Shown one piece after another: positions 49,141 to 60,273 of a stretch of 64,000 bases of DNA; the first letter of the stretch is position 1, and each line of letters begins with the position of its first letter. This DNA is from Epiperipatus broadwayi (lineage: Eukaryota > Onychophora > Udeonychophora > Euonychophora > Peripatidae). The notes under the pieces were generated by a model that saw nothing but the letters and a program-made list of their open reading frames with translations, was not told where the DNA came from and did not search any database. The translations under genes and the position numbers were made by a program. The stretch covers positions 3,677,478 to 3,741,477 of the forward strand of contig JAQFVV010006231.1 of NCBI GenBank assembly GCA_028023455.1, written 5' to 3'.

Positions 49141-50170
49141 AATTAATTTCATTACAACCTATTTCATCTCTATTATTGCTAAGTTATTTGAAATGATAGT
49201 CAAAGATGAAATATTATTTTTGAATGTACACAAAGTGATTTGTGAACACCAATTAGATTTTGTTGCTGGAAAAAGTAATTTGGATGCTTTTAATAATCAG
49301 GTATATAATTTTGCATCTTCATTGGACAAGAGTCTTAAGACTGTGTATTTGGATTTATCTAAAGCATTTGACTCTGTTCATCATATAATTCAATTCTTGT
49401 GCATTGCTTATATTCATATAGTTTTTGAGATCATTTTACTCCTTAGTTAAAAAGTTATCTAAAGGCAGAAAACAAGCTATTAAAATATATAGTGTTATTA
49501 GTGAGTTTAAATTGGTTAATCATGAAGTGTTTGATCTTATATTATTTTTGATTTATATAAATATTTTTGCTTTAACTTTCAACTCTGAAATTTGTTTTTA
49601 CTGATGACATTGCTCTGTCTTGTGATAATCGTTTCATATAATCTTCTTAAACAGATAATTAATAAGGATGTTTTTTATTAGTAACGGGCTTATGACACTA
49701 AAATGTCTAGCAGGCAATCACAATAAAATGATAGGTATTCTTACTTCCTTATAAATATTCTTCATATTCACTTAATAGCTACAGTTGTAAGAAATATAAA
49801 GTTCATGGCAGTAATATATGTAATTGGGTAAATTAAGTTTGTTGAGAACTATTGTTATTTAGGAGTATTTATTGATTTTAATTTATCTTGGTCAAGATAT
49901 ATTGTTTATCTATGTTTATGGTAATGTCAAGTTAATTATCTGTTTTATTATTTAGTGAAATTTTTGCCTAGATTGCTTTTGTTGATTATTTATGTTGATT
50001 GTTATCAAAGTTTATAATTTGATATCTTTATTTGGACACAATCCTTATTATGTAACTTGCAAAATTATACTATGCATATTATTTATGGTAGATTCAGCTT
50101 GATTTCTGTGCAGGATATTTATGATAATTCTTTTATATTGCATGTTGTCAAATTTTATAAATATAGTGAT
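49141..50170 (+). pseudogene. CR1/Jockey-like LINE relic: reverse transcriptase
   Basis: The frame at 49193-49450 and broken frames after it encode LINE reverse transcriptase blocks in the right order. They are IIAKLFEMIVKDEI and EHQLDFVAGKSNLDA (fingers), YLDLSKAFDSVHH (motif A with catalytic Asp), a KGRKQAIKI block, FTDDIALSCDN near 49595-49630 (motif C Asp-Asp), and near 50050-50165 YTMHIIYGRF, then HVVKFYKYSDY, a thumb/connector segment. Stops and frameshifts occur throughout. It begins immediately after the hAT-like copy and is cut by Tigger copy B at 50181. The C-terminal end of a similar element reappears at 58260-58597, which suggests the elements between were inserted into it. Clade is tentative. 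Confidence 0.75.
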
Positions 50171-50180
50171 TATTGACATA

Positions 50181-51265
50181 CACCTGGGTCTCGTTTTACG
50201 CAATAGACAAGTTCCTCAGAAAACACGCGCAAACGAAATCACGCAAAAATAGATGTAACTTACATAGAAAAGGGGGGCATGCGGTCTGTGATTTTTCAAA
50301 ATTCATATAAAAGCAAAGCACCAATGTAAAATTACTTTAAAATTCGTGCAAAAAAAAAAATAAGGAAATAAAATGACTAATAAAAAATTTCGAATTTGAA
50401 AAAAATTGATACAAGACAAACTTTTTTTTACTATAATATTTAATTTTATTCAAAATAATATATTTTTATGCATAATTTACAGTATAGTAATTTACATTTT
50501 TTATACACGTTTTAATTATTATCACTATTTGCCAAAAAAACATGTTCGTTTGCAAACTGAGGAAATACAACTAGTGCCAACTTCACACTCATGTTGTGTC
50601 AATAGTTTTCTGGTGACAACGTAATTAGTAATTAATCTTTGAGATGATGATTTTATTAATTGTTTATGAAACTAACAACTAAAAATTAAATTCTTATTTT
50701 TGTCTTTAACTTTTTAATTTTCAATTCCGTTTAAAAATCAAATTTGACATTAAATTAATTTCAAGTCACCATAAGTAATTTTTAAATTGTTAATTACAAT
50801 TAAAAATCAGATTTTAATTTTTAATTGTCAAATTTAATTGTGCCCACTGCTATTACTTACCTTTTAAAAATAAACTTGTGGACACTAAATGATTAATAAT
50901 TGATTACGTTCTTCTTTAAAAAGCAAAAACAGAATGTGATTTAAAATGCAAAATTAACACGCACAATGTTTGAAAAAATTTACATTATAATCTTGTAAAA
51001 TTTAATGTGTGTATAAAAAAAATGTGGAAATCATGATTTTAATTTCATTAGTGCATAAAATCTTACTATTATAAAGCACTGAAAATATTGAAATTACTAA
51101 GATAAAAGTCGAATTCCAATAATGTGCTATTATTTTCAATATAACGTGTGTGAAATTTATTATTTAAAGTAACAGCACATTATCAGAGTTTAACTTCCGG
51201 TGAAACATGAATCACGTAACTTCAAAATCGTGTTAAATAAGTTCGCGTAAAAAGCGACCCATGTG
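50181..51265 (-). mobile_element. Tigger/pogo-like DNA transposon, copy B, internally deleted
   Basis: It has the CACCTGGGTCTCGTTTTACG left end and an inverted right end, flanked by TA on both sides (50179-50180 and 51266-51267). It is 1085 bp. Orientation equals that of copy C. It lacks about 200 bp that copy C has between TTTATGAA and ACTAACAAC (near 50665-50680 here), which removes most of the transposase exon. It is non-autonomous. Confidence 0.85.
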
Positions 51266-51494
51266 TATATATCATCATGGTTCTTTTTTAAATCATAAAA
51301 ACTAATATTTGTTGTCTGCTTCCGGTAGCCTGATTGTGCAGGTCACGATTTATGAGCTCTGACTGGATCAGTCTTATTTGCATGATTTGGGTCCTAAAAA
51401 TTCTTGAAAAAAACAAAACAGGTAAGTATTTATTTCTTTACGTTAAGTAATTTTTTTTTTTGCATGGAAAAGATTTAAATTCCCATGCACAAAC

Positions 51495-54400
51495 TTGACG
51501 GTGAATAGTCCATTCTGGGAAACGTCCATGGCTGTCGTTAATAATACTACTGCCAAGCTAAGAGATAGACTTATTCCCGTAAACTCTGGAAAAGATCCAA
51601 TGGATGAATTTAAAATGGATGAATTTAAAATCGGTAGCAATAATTGGAGAAATAAAAAAGCTGCCAGTATTACTGATCCTATTCATAAAGTGAATCTAGC
51701 ATCTCCTAAGAAGTCATTTTTTTAATTCCTTTGCCAAAGAAAACAGTGGTCAAAAAAAGAAAACTGATAACATTAACTTTGATCAAAATAAAAACTGTTT
51801 TATCCCCTCTTCCAAAACAAAACCATACACCAAAATGATAGATAATAATTTTAATTCTAAGCCTACTTTGAAACCTACTAAATCGCTCGGGGAAAAAAAA
51901 GTTCTGACCTGAAAACTGCTCAAAATCTAGAGTTACGATATGAAAAGCTGCTTCCGGAAGTGCCGGAATGCGGGAAAACTTTGCAGCGACAGGAAAACTA
52001 TGAGAAACCAATTTCGATCTCAATCTTAGAGTCGAATAATACATATTCCGACGTAATGAATACGTCGGTGAAAGAATTGGAATTTTTGAGCCACTACCAA
52101 AAAAGTTATCCCGAAAAAACCTTGGGAACAGTGGCGCCATTGGAAAACAAAAATTCTCATAACGTAAATTTAAAATCCATCAGAGATAATTTTTCGTTAG
52201 ATAATGATTCTCAGAAGGCAGAAAACTCCCTAAATATTAAAGCTAACCTAGCCAAATTTACTAAATCTATAGATTTTCTCTCAGAGAACAGTTCTCAGCC
52301 CAAAAGTTCCCTCTCTAAAGCCTAACAAGAATTTTACAACAACAAATCTCCCACTTCGTTCTCCAACAAGAAGATAGATGGCAGTACAAAATTACAGATT
52401 ATCCCAGATAAGTCTCAAAATTCCAAAACTAACACTTCCAAAAATAACAAATCAATAGATTACTTCCCTATGAACAGTTCTAAATCTAAAATGACTCAAC
52501 CCACTACAGTAAAAATGAGTTATACCAACTTATCTACAACTTCAATTACTAAGGAAAAGGTTGACTTTGGTTCAATGTTACAGAAAGCTCCGGAATTTGT
52601 TACTGATGAGATTGGATTTGAAACTAATGATCTACAAGCATCTCAAAAATCATTGATGGCAAATAAGACACCCATGGATTCTGCAACCACATCTAATTCG
52701 AAATTTCAAGCAACACAGCCCTCTCACTTCTTTAAACCTTCACCTAGAAATAAATCATCAACCAATGAAGCTAAGTGCACCAATAATTTTCCTCTAGATA
52801 GCTTCTCATACCCCAAAGCTTACTCCAATAGATTTCTAAGCTCAGATTTCCCTGAATTAAGTGCCAACTCTGAATCTAGAGTGAATGGCTATTTGTCCAA
52901 AAGTAATCTTATGAAGTCTGACATTACATTGGGCAACAGCATCTGTAGGTCAGACTCTTGATCTCTCTAGTGATACAACTAACACTGTTGAGACTTTTGG
53001 AGACAGAGCCTTATCGGAAAAAATCCCTAAATATAATACTGCCCGATTAAGCACGAAACCAATGTCTTATGCAGAAAAAGCTGCTATAAATCTTAAACCT
53101 CCAACATTACTCATGACCTCCAGACAAGACAAAATAGATGGAGGGTCTCAAATGGTCTTATTATCCAAGGTTATTCTCATCATAGATAATGAGGGGGTAG
53201 AATCACCTCAAGCAACTTTAGAAGACTACTCACCTAATCAGAAGGTCAATCACCCATGTGATTTATCGATACATGGCGAAATTAATGAGAGGTTTAACCA
53301 GTCGGTCCCAGCCCTACTACACAAAACATTCAAAAATTACAAAAATGATAATGCTGTGATTTTATCCACAACCGACAGAAACTTCAACCTATTTAAATTC
53401 CCTGTCCCAAGACTTATATGATTTATTTAAAACGCACGGTCTTTGGAGTTCAATATATAAGATTCTGTTTCACCCTAATGATAGATACATGATTATCCAA
53501 TTTAAAAATGTTATCGCCAAAGAGGCATTCAGTAATAATCACAAATCACTTGTTAACCGATACCTGGTTACTATTGATTTAAACCGCCCCACAATCTTAG
53601 AGGGAAAGGTGCGTAATTGTGGGAAGGACTTTGAGAGGGCTGACCTCCAAAAAATTCTCTCCCCCTTTGGCAGCATTGTCTCATTTAATTATATTCTGGA
53701 GAAACAAGCAGACTCTGAAGTGTATACTAATGTGGCCCTGTTTAGGATTAGTCGAGGCAAAGGTATTTCTCCCTTGTCTATCCCAAGTCTGATCGAAGAT
53801 AATGAACCCCCCTCATAATAATACTCCGTGGAGTGTCTCCCCAGTGTTTTTCTTGTAAGCAACGAGGGCATATTAGGAGGAATTTCCAAGACCGCAAATG
53901 TAAACTATGTGGACAAATCCCTAAAAAATACCACAATCAAAAGCATGCCACAAATGCTTCAATGACCAGTTAGAACCACAGCCAATTCATCTAAATATCT
54001 TGCCACTCCTTCAAGAAAAACTGTGATGGCTGGACAATTAGTCTCTTTGCCTAATCCACAAGGGATGGCCAGAGATAAGAAAACTACTGATGAGCTATGA
54101 CTGCCAGAACAGCCCACTCAGCTGGATGGAGAAAAGTTAGATGAAACATCTTAAGATGAAGATGATGACCATGTAATGACCTCTGCTGATGAGGTAGTTA
54201 TCAACAACAGACCCTGGTCCCCCCAAACCCAACGCAAAAGGAAAAATAGGAATGGTAAATCTAGGGCATCACCAGTGAACTCCAGTGCCAGTGATGACAG
54301 CCTCTGGTTTCTACAGATCATTACAACCTCTTGAGGTTTGAATCCAGACCTAGAGAAAAGAAGATCAGATACACAGGCCCTGCAACAACCTTTTCTCCAG

Positions 54401-54642
54401 TAGGGGAATCAGTTTTCCCTGAGTCAGACTGCTCTAAATGCACCATTCATTTGGATAGGTCTGGTCCCTTCTCAGCATTGGTTGGGGATGAATCACAGCT
54501 GGACCAAGCATGTGTGGTCTCTCCGCACTCTGGAGAGAACCCTGATCTGATCAAATTCAGTTCTAATAAGGTCAGCCTCCCGAGGATGGGGAAGTCGATC
54601 AGATCATTCCCGTTTAAGTCTCTATCAATGTCGGAGGTCTGA
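51495..54642 (+). pseudogene. ORF1 of decayed LINE, broken into about seven frames
   Basis: Successive open pieces (51495-51725, 51960-52325, 52470-52961, 53062-53421, 53489-53818, about 53840-54330, 54331-54642) together make an ORF1 of the intact element's length or slightly longer. The ordered segment YLVTIDLNRPTILEGKVRN, then LQKILSPFGSIVSFNY, aligns with the intact ORF1. Zinc knuckles follow at about 53844-53950. The first is CFSC-x4-H-x4-F, so its fourth ligand is lost, and the second keeps CKLCG. Beyond them a polar tail with DEDDD and KRKNRNGK resembles the intact element's shifted-frame tail. That supports the view that this tail belongs to ORF1. An MDEFK-coding 15-bp repeat lies near 51599-51630. 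Confidence 0.8.
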
Positions 54643-57600
54643 ACTCTCGTGACAGAGCCCATGCTCTAGCACATTGGTTCCATCCTTCTGGCCTGGACAT
54701 TCTCTGCCTTTGTGAGACAAAGCTACATGTGAAATCACTCAAGTTATCAACCTTATTCACAGTTTGGATTACTTCCACTACAGCTACTCTTCCTCAGCTT
54801 CTGGGGGAGTTGCCATAGTTATTAATAAAAGATCCCTAATACCTCTTTTCAAGATTCTACATATCGATTCCAATTGCCTTATTGCCATAGTACAATTTGG
54901 AGGATGGTTCCTGAATTTAGTGAATATTTATTTGTCAAAAGATTCACAACTTGTTCATAGTGTAATTCATATAATTAATTCCACTCCCAGGACAAGTCCT
55001 CTATCAACGGTGATTATTGGGGACTTTAACCACTTATATGAACTATTTCAATCAAAGTTCCTTCAGTGCTTGACTCAACCCTTGATTAGTGGTAGAAATT
55101 TTTTTCCCCAATCAGCGTTCTCTTTTTATACCAGAACAACTTCTTCATTAATAGATCTTACATTCTTCTCTCCATCTCTCTCATCCATCCTGGAGGCCCA
55201 TCTCTGGCCAACTGTTCTATTGGACTACTTTGCTTTAGAGATAAGAATCAATCCCAGTACTATCATTCAAACAGCAATTGATATGCCTCGGACCATCAGG
55301 ATGCTCACTAAATACAACATCACAATTCAATTAATATCAGAATCCTACATCACTTTCAATAGGGTGCAACTTCTTTCTCTCCCTGCACATATTGCCTGGC
55401 GTGTCTTTGTCAATTCATTAACACACCTGATTAACCTATGCACTAGTGAATCCAAGGGTTCAATTCGGATGCTTAGTGAGCTGGACTCAATTTCCAGAGA
55501 ATTAAAACAACTCCCCAATGTAGCTCAGAATATCCCAAACATCCTAATACTAAAAGCTAAATACAGATTCTTATACAACATCACAATTCAATTAATATCA
55601 GAATCCTACATCACTTTCAATAGGGTGCAACTTCTTTCTCTCCCTGCACATATTGCCTGGCGTGTCTTTGTCAATTCATTAACACACCTGATTAACCTAT
55701 GCACTAGTGAATCCAAGGGTACAATTCGGATGCTTAGTGAGCTGGACTCAATTTCCAGAGAATTAAAACAACTCCCCAATGTAGCTCAGAATATCCCAAA
55801 CATCCTAATACTAAAGGCTAAATACAGATTCTTACAGAGAGCAGTTGCTGAATATCTCTTGGTCAAAAGGGCCCGTCAATACATTCATCATCAACTTTGC
55901 TGGACCAGGGGCTATCTCAGATGGGCCCTTGGATATGGCAAAAAGACCAAGGCCCCAAGAACGATCGAGGTACAGGGCAACAGCTTTGCAGGAACATCCA
56001 TGTTGACCAGGATTCACGAACACTACTGCAGGAAATTCCAACCCTTTGGTGTGTCAAACTTGCGTAAAAAATTTATCACAGAAGATTCTGCCACTCACAA
56101 ACTGAGGCCAGAATTCTTCTAAAACTCAAGTCTATGCCTGACAGAAAGCATCCTGGCCTGCACGGCATTCCTAAGTTTCTACTGCTTCATTTTCAATCTT
56201 TCACGATCCCTATAGTCAAGAGAATGGTGGATCTTCTGAAAGATGACTGCAGAGAGATTGATGGGGTTTGTCCAGTCACCATGGTTCCTCTTATCAAAAA
56301 GTGGGAGGCACCACATGATTTGGAGAATCTCCGTCCGATCTCAATGCTTCCTTTACTGACCAAGTCAATAGAAAGTCTCATCAAAGAGAATATAGATAAC
56401 ATCATTAGTCATCTTTCATCTTATCAATTTGCCAAGAGAGGGAGCTCGACTGTCGATGCCATCAGCCAATTTTGTCTTCTGGTTGACTATGTTTGTAGAA
56501 AAAGAAACCCCAGACCAGTCGCAATTCAACTCGACTTTGCTGGGGCCTTTGACTGTGTCAAGATCGATGTGTTACTCAGTGTATTGGAGGGGCTCCAAGT
56601 ACCTGCAGCTTACCTCCAAATGATAGAGAACCACCTGAAAAATCGTGAAATATTTCTCACTTTGGATGGCAGAGTTGCCCCAGGATTTTGGCCCTGTATT
56701 TCCATCCCACAGGGCTCACCTCTGAGTGCTCTCCTCTTTGCTGCCTACATCAACCCGCTGCTGTTACGCATAGAGGCTTCTTTCCCTGGAATTGCAATAC
56801 CTATGCTGAAGGAGAACATATGCCACATCTCATATATGGATGATGTGGTAGTATTCCTTTCATGCCAGAGTGAGTTGGTGGGGCTCAGGAAACTCTTGGA
56901 CCAGTTTGCAAGCGAATTCGGTCTCAGTGTTAACAGAGATAAGTCCGCTATATGGACAATCCTCACTGGCAAGAAGATCTCTAGCTGGTTTGAGGCCTCC
57001 CCCCAAAATTTCTTGGGTTCCATCTGGCCTCTCCCCCTTCTATCATGAGGAGAGATCTGGAAAATTCCCTAATCAACAAGATTGAAGGCTTAATTACTCC
57101 ATTATCCAAGGTTTATCTTTCTCTGTTTGGGAAGGTAGCCCTCTTAAATTCAGTGGTTTTACCCAAAATTTTATATTACTTGGCGGGTTTCTCCCCAACA
57201 ATTAGATTTACCAAACAAATCGAAACCCTATGCAGGAGATTGTGCTGGGGGAGCAAAGCTCCTGTCATCAGTCTGAACGTGCTTCAAAAACCAAAACTCC
57301 TCAATGGCCTAGGACTCCATTCTCTCAAAGTCTTCTATCTCCAAAGAACCCATAACGTTCTCTATAAGATCTTTAAAGATAACCTAGAGATGGAATGCCC
57401 TTTCCCAATAGAAGTGGATCCTACCGATTGGCCCCCTCCTAAGCTGCGTAAACTTTGGATCCAACATCAAGTGTCTATCACTGTTCAAAACTTTAGAACA
57501 TCGAGTTCACTATTTCAAAATAAACTATCCTACTGGCAAGTCTACCAATTGGTTTCAGAGGGCAAAACCTAAACCGGTAATGTACTTCCAATTGGAATAC

Positions 57601-58075
57601 CGCAACTCTCGAAGATAACAAAATTACTCAAACTAAGTCCCAAGTTTGTTGACTTTCTCCTGAAGGTCAACCTGGGTGCTCTTCCTACTGCAGCCTTCCT
57701 TTGTTATCAAAGGGGATATAATATCGGCCTCCTCTGCCCTTTATGTATGAAACAGGAGTCCATGGTCCATATTCTTGATTACTGTGGATCGTGGACATAC
57801 CTACGTAACCTAGCACTGAATAGAACCAACAATTCAGACCCTGCCTACCTCATGCTCAAGCCTGCATTTGAAAAAAGAACATTCCATTGATACGTCTTGC
57901 CACGTTTATTAACTTTTCAATCTGGTCAGTCAGATGTATAGTCACATTCAATAAAGGTTGTGATGACCCCATTGATAAACTCTTCTTCAGTATCCTGTGT
58001 AAAATTAAAGAGGATGATAAACGCAGTGGTCAACCCTGGTTGGTGGACCAGACATGGGAACAGTTTAGACTTTAA
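54640..58075 (+). pseudogene. ORF2 of decayed LINE: endonuclease, reverse transcriptase, finger
   Basis: The ORF2 start reads INVGGLNSRDRAH and CETKLH (endonuclease), then IIGDFNHLY and SSLIDLTF. The expected D-H pair is LDYF, so the catalytic His is lost. A 261-bp in-frame tandem duplication follows (55313-55834). After a frame break the reverse transcriptase (56134-57048) is almost complete: IQLDFAGAFDCV, SIPQGSPLSALLFAAY and SYMDDVVVF. Another frame shift leads to the C-terminal region (57045-57572) with CRRLCWG and NGLGLHS. A finger follows near 57735-57785 (CPLC-x7-H-x4-C), and WLVDQTWEQFRL lies near 58065. It is inactive because of several frame breaks and the endonuclease lesion. The intact copy has a single version of the duplicated block. 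Confidence 0.88.
55313..55834 (+). repeat. 261-bp in-frame tandem duplication inside LINE ORF2
   Basis: Two back-to-back 261-bp units (55313-55573 and 55574-55834) encode the same 87-residue block between endonuclease and reverse transcriptase. I found only two base differences (TCAATTCGG/ACAATTCGG and AAAGCTAAA/AAGGCTAAA). Both breakpoints share AAATAC microhomology. Confidence 0.95.
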
Positions 58076-58259
58076 TCACATCACCATACCGATCTCAACC
58101 GTCTGTACCCACAGAAAGCCTAAATCCAGGAGCTCACTATCCCAGATCAAAACTTGATTGAATCTTAACCTTATGAATTGCTTAATTGATAAACTATCTC
58201 ACTCACCTTTTGCTTATTAAAAAAAAAAACTCATAAGTTGTAATTGATTTCAATTGTAG

Positions 58260-58597
58260 CTGTTTATGTACCTAGAATTAGACCTAAATAGAATGCAAAT
58301 AAATTTGTTGTTGAAAGTAAAAACTGATATTTGTTTAACCAAAGGCTATCAATTGGAATTATCAGACTTTAATTTGAAAAGTGGTTGTAAACAATTCTGT
58401 TACAATAATGTCAGATTGTTTAAATCTTTTGCAGCTGTTTACTCAGTAGATGTTTGCTTATATTACATTTCCTATCTTTAAAAAATGTTTGAAGGTTTAG
58501 TTATGCTGTGAATGTAACTATTTTTATTTATTATTGTATTAACCTTTATAAATTTAATCAATGTCTGTTTTGCACAAGATTAATATATATACACACA
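58260..58597 (+). pseudogene. 3' end of a CR1/Jockey-like LINE
   Basis: Near 58270 one frame reads VPRIRPK, and the frame 58266-58481 ends with GCKQFCYNNVRLFKSF. These resemble the closing region of CR1/Jockey-type ORF2 proteins, where a VPRxRT block and an SFxYxGxxLFNSLP block are usual. The following AT-rich UTR-like DNA (58470-58590) is similar to 59958-60130 on the far side of Tigger copy C. It could be the end of the LINE relic at 49141-50170 displaced by later insertions. Confidence 0.45.
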
Positions 58598-59942
58598 CAC
58601 CTGGGTCTCGTTTTACACGATAGATAGGTTCCTCAGAAAACACGTGCAAAAGAAATCGCACAAAAATAGACGTAACTTACCTTGAAAAATGGAGGATATA
58701 GACTGTGATTTTTCAAAAATCGCATAAAAGCAAAGTACCAACATAAAATTACTTTAAAATTCGTGCAAAAAAAAAAAAAATAAGGAAATAAAATATGACT
58801 AATAAAAAATTTCAAATTTGAAAAAAATTGATACAAGACTAACTTCTTTTAACTATAATATTTAATATTATTCAAAACAATATATTTTTATGCATAATTT
58901 ACAGTACAGTAAATTATATTTTTTTATACACATTTTAATTATTATCGCTATTTCCAATAAACAGGTTCGTTTGCAAACTGGTAAAAAATCAGATTCTTCA
59001 CAAGAGGAAATACAACTAGCACCAACTTCATTCTCATGTTGTGTTAATGGTTTTCTGGTGACAACGTAATTAGTAATTAATCTTTGAGACAATGATTTTA
59101 TTAATTGTTTATGAAGCTCGCGATATCCAGACATACAACCATTTAGCTCTTGTTGGAATTTAAGAGCAAGTTCGTGATTAGTGTCATTAATAAGAAAATA
59201 ATTTGCCAACTGATTAGAAAGTTGAAGACCTTCTCGAATCATTTTTGCAGTGAAAGGAACAGGTTCCACTTCTGTTTCATTATCTTTTTCTACACTGCTG
59301 GGAAAAATTTAATTAAAACTAACAACTAAAAATTAAATTCGTATTTTTGTCTTTAATTTTTTAATTTTCAATTCCGTTTAAAAATCAAATTTCGTTTCAC
59401 ATCACATTAATTTCAGGTCACCTTAAGTAATTTTTAAATTGTTAATTACAATTAAAAATCAGAAATTTAATTGTGCCCACTGCTATTACTCACCTTTTAA
59501 AAATAATCTTGCAGACACTAAATGATTAATAATTGATTACGTTCTTTTTTAAAAAGCAAAAACAGAATGTGATTTAAAATGCAAAATTAACACGCACAAT
59601 GTTTGAACAAATTTAACATTATAATCTTGTGAAATTTAATGTGTGTACATAAAATGTGGAAATCATGATTTTAATTTCATTATTGCATAAAATCTTACTA
59701 TTATAAAGCACTGAAAATATTGAAATTATTAAGATGAAAGTCGAATTCCAATAATGTGCTATTACTTTAAATATGATGTAAGTGTGCGAAATTTATTATT
59801 TAAAGTAATAGCGCATTATCGGAGTTCGACTTCCGATCTAATACAGTGTTAACGCATAAAAGAAAACCGCATACAAAAATATTAAGAAGAAACATGAATC
59901 ACGTAACTTCAAAATCGCGTTAAATAAAACGAGGCCCAGGTG
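58598..59942 (-). mobile_element. Tigger/pogo-like DNA transposon, copy C, with residual transposase exon
   Basis: The left end begins CACCTGGGTCTCGTTTTACA inside a (CA)n tract. The right end is the inverted counterpart, followed by TA (59943-59944). At 1345 bp it is the longest of the three copies and the only one that still encodes protein sequence. It keeps the last exon of the transposase on the minus strand. The expected TA at the left is replaced by CA repeats, probably from microsatellite change at the site. Confidence 0.85.
58868..59297 (-). pseudogene. Tigger-type transposase, C-terminal exon
   Basis: An open minus-strand frame begins after a good 3' splice-site pattern (TTTTTCCCAG|CA at about 59298) and runs about 143 codons. 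It contains EPVPFTAKMIREGLQLSNQL, a helical block ending YFLINDTNHELALKFQQEL, then QRLITNYV. Tigger transposases (TIGD1-like) end in just such a helical region and a closing TxITxYF-type motif. The catalytic DDE and HTH domains are absent from this element, so it makes no active enzyme. The frame is intact, which is unusual for such an old-looking copy, but its length could be chance. Continuation past the QRLITNYV motif may be non-native. Confidence 0.7.
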
Positions 59943-59944
59943 TA

Positions 59945-60240
59945 TTGTAATTAATTTTGATAGCTATTTCCTATATTTAAAAAACCTTTGCAACTTTGGT
60001 TATTGTATTGCATGTAACTATTTTATTTATTATCATTGTTTGTTTGTTTTTTGTATTAATATTTGTAAATTTATTTGCTGTATATTTTAAATATGATTAA
60101 TGTATAAATTTGTGTGTGTGTGTGTTGTGATAATTATTATGAATAATTTCCAGCACAAATAATATCTTCTTGAATGGAGTTATTTACTTCTTTTCTTTAT
60201 ATATTGTGTAATTAATAAATAAATAAATAAAAATTATTAT
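59945..60240 (+). repeat. LINE-like 3' UTR segment repeated on both sides of Tigger copy C
   Basis: From about 59958 the sequence (ATTTCCTAT, TTTAAAAAA, ATGTAACTATTTT, TGTATTAA, GTAAATTTA, GATTAATGTATA) matches 58470-58590 in order with substitutions and small indels. It continues into (TG)n at about 60112-60125 and an ATAAATAAATAAATA tail near 60214-60232, as at the 3' ends of CR1/RTE-type LINEs. No coding sequence. Confidence 0.6.
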
Positions 60241-60273
60241 TACTTAAGGGTTATAATGATGGCATTTTATTTG

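Larger units (their letters stand above)
51300..58230 (+). mobile_element. Decayed near-full-length LINE (family X), about 6.9 kb
   Basis: It has the same layout as the intact LINE at 40.3-47.2 kb but lies on the plus strand: leader (from about 51300), ORF1 with zinc knuckles, ORF2 with endonuclease, reverse transcriptase and finger, and a short A tail at 58220-58230. The start lies within 50 bp of Tigger copy B. It is richer in G+C than the intact copy and is a different subfamily, closest to the relic at 2.9-3.9 kb. A splice-donor-like CAG|GTAAGTA occurs in the leader near 51418-51426. Many frameshifts make it dead. Confidence 0.88.

Noticed and set aside
48373-49148. 8-bp target duplication around the second hAT-like copy
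   Set aside because: Flanking 8-mers match at only about half of the positions, so no duplication can be claimed.
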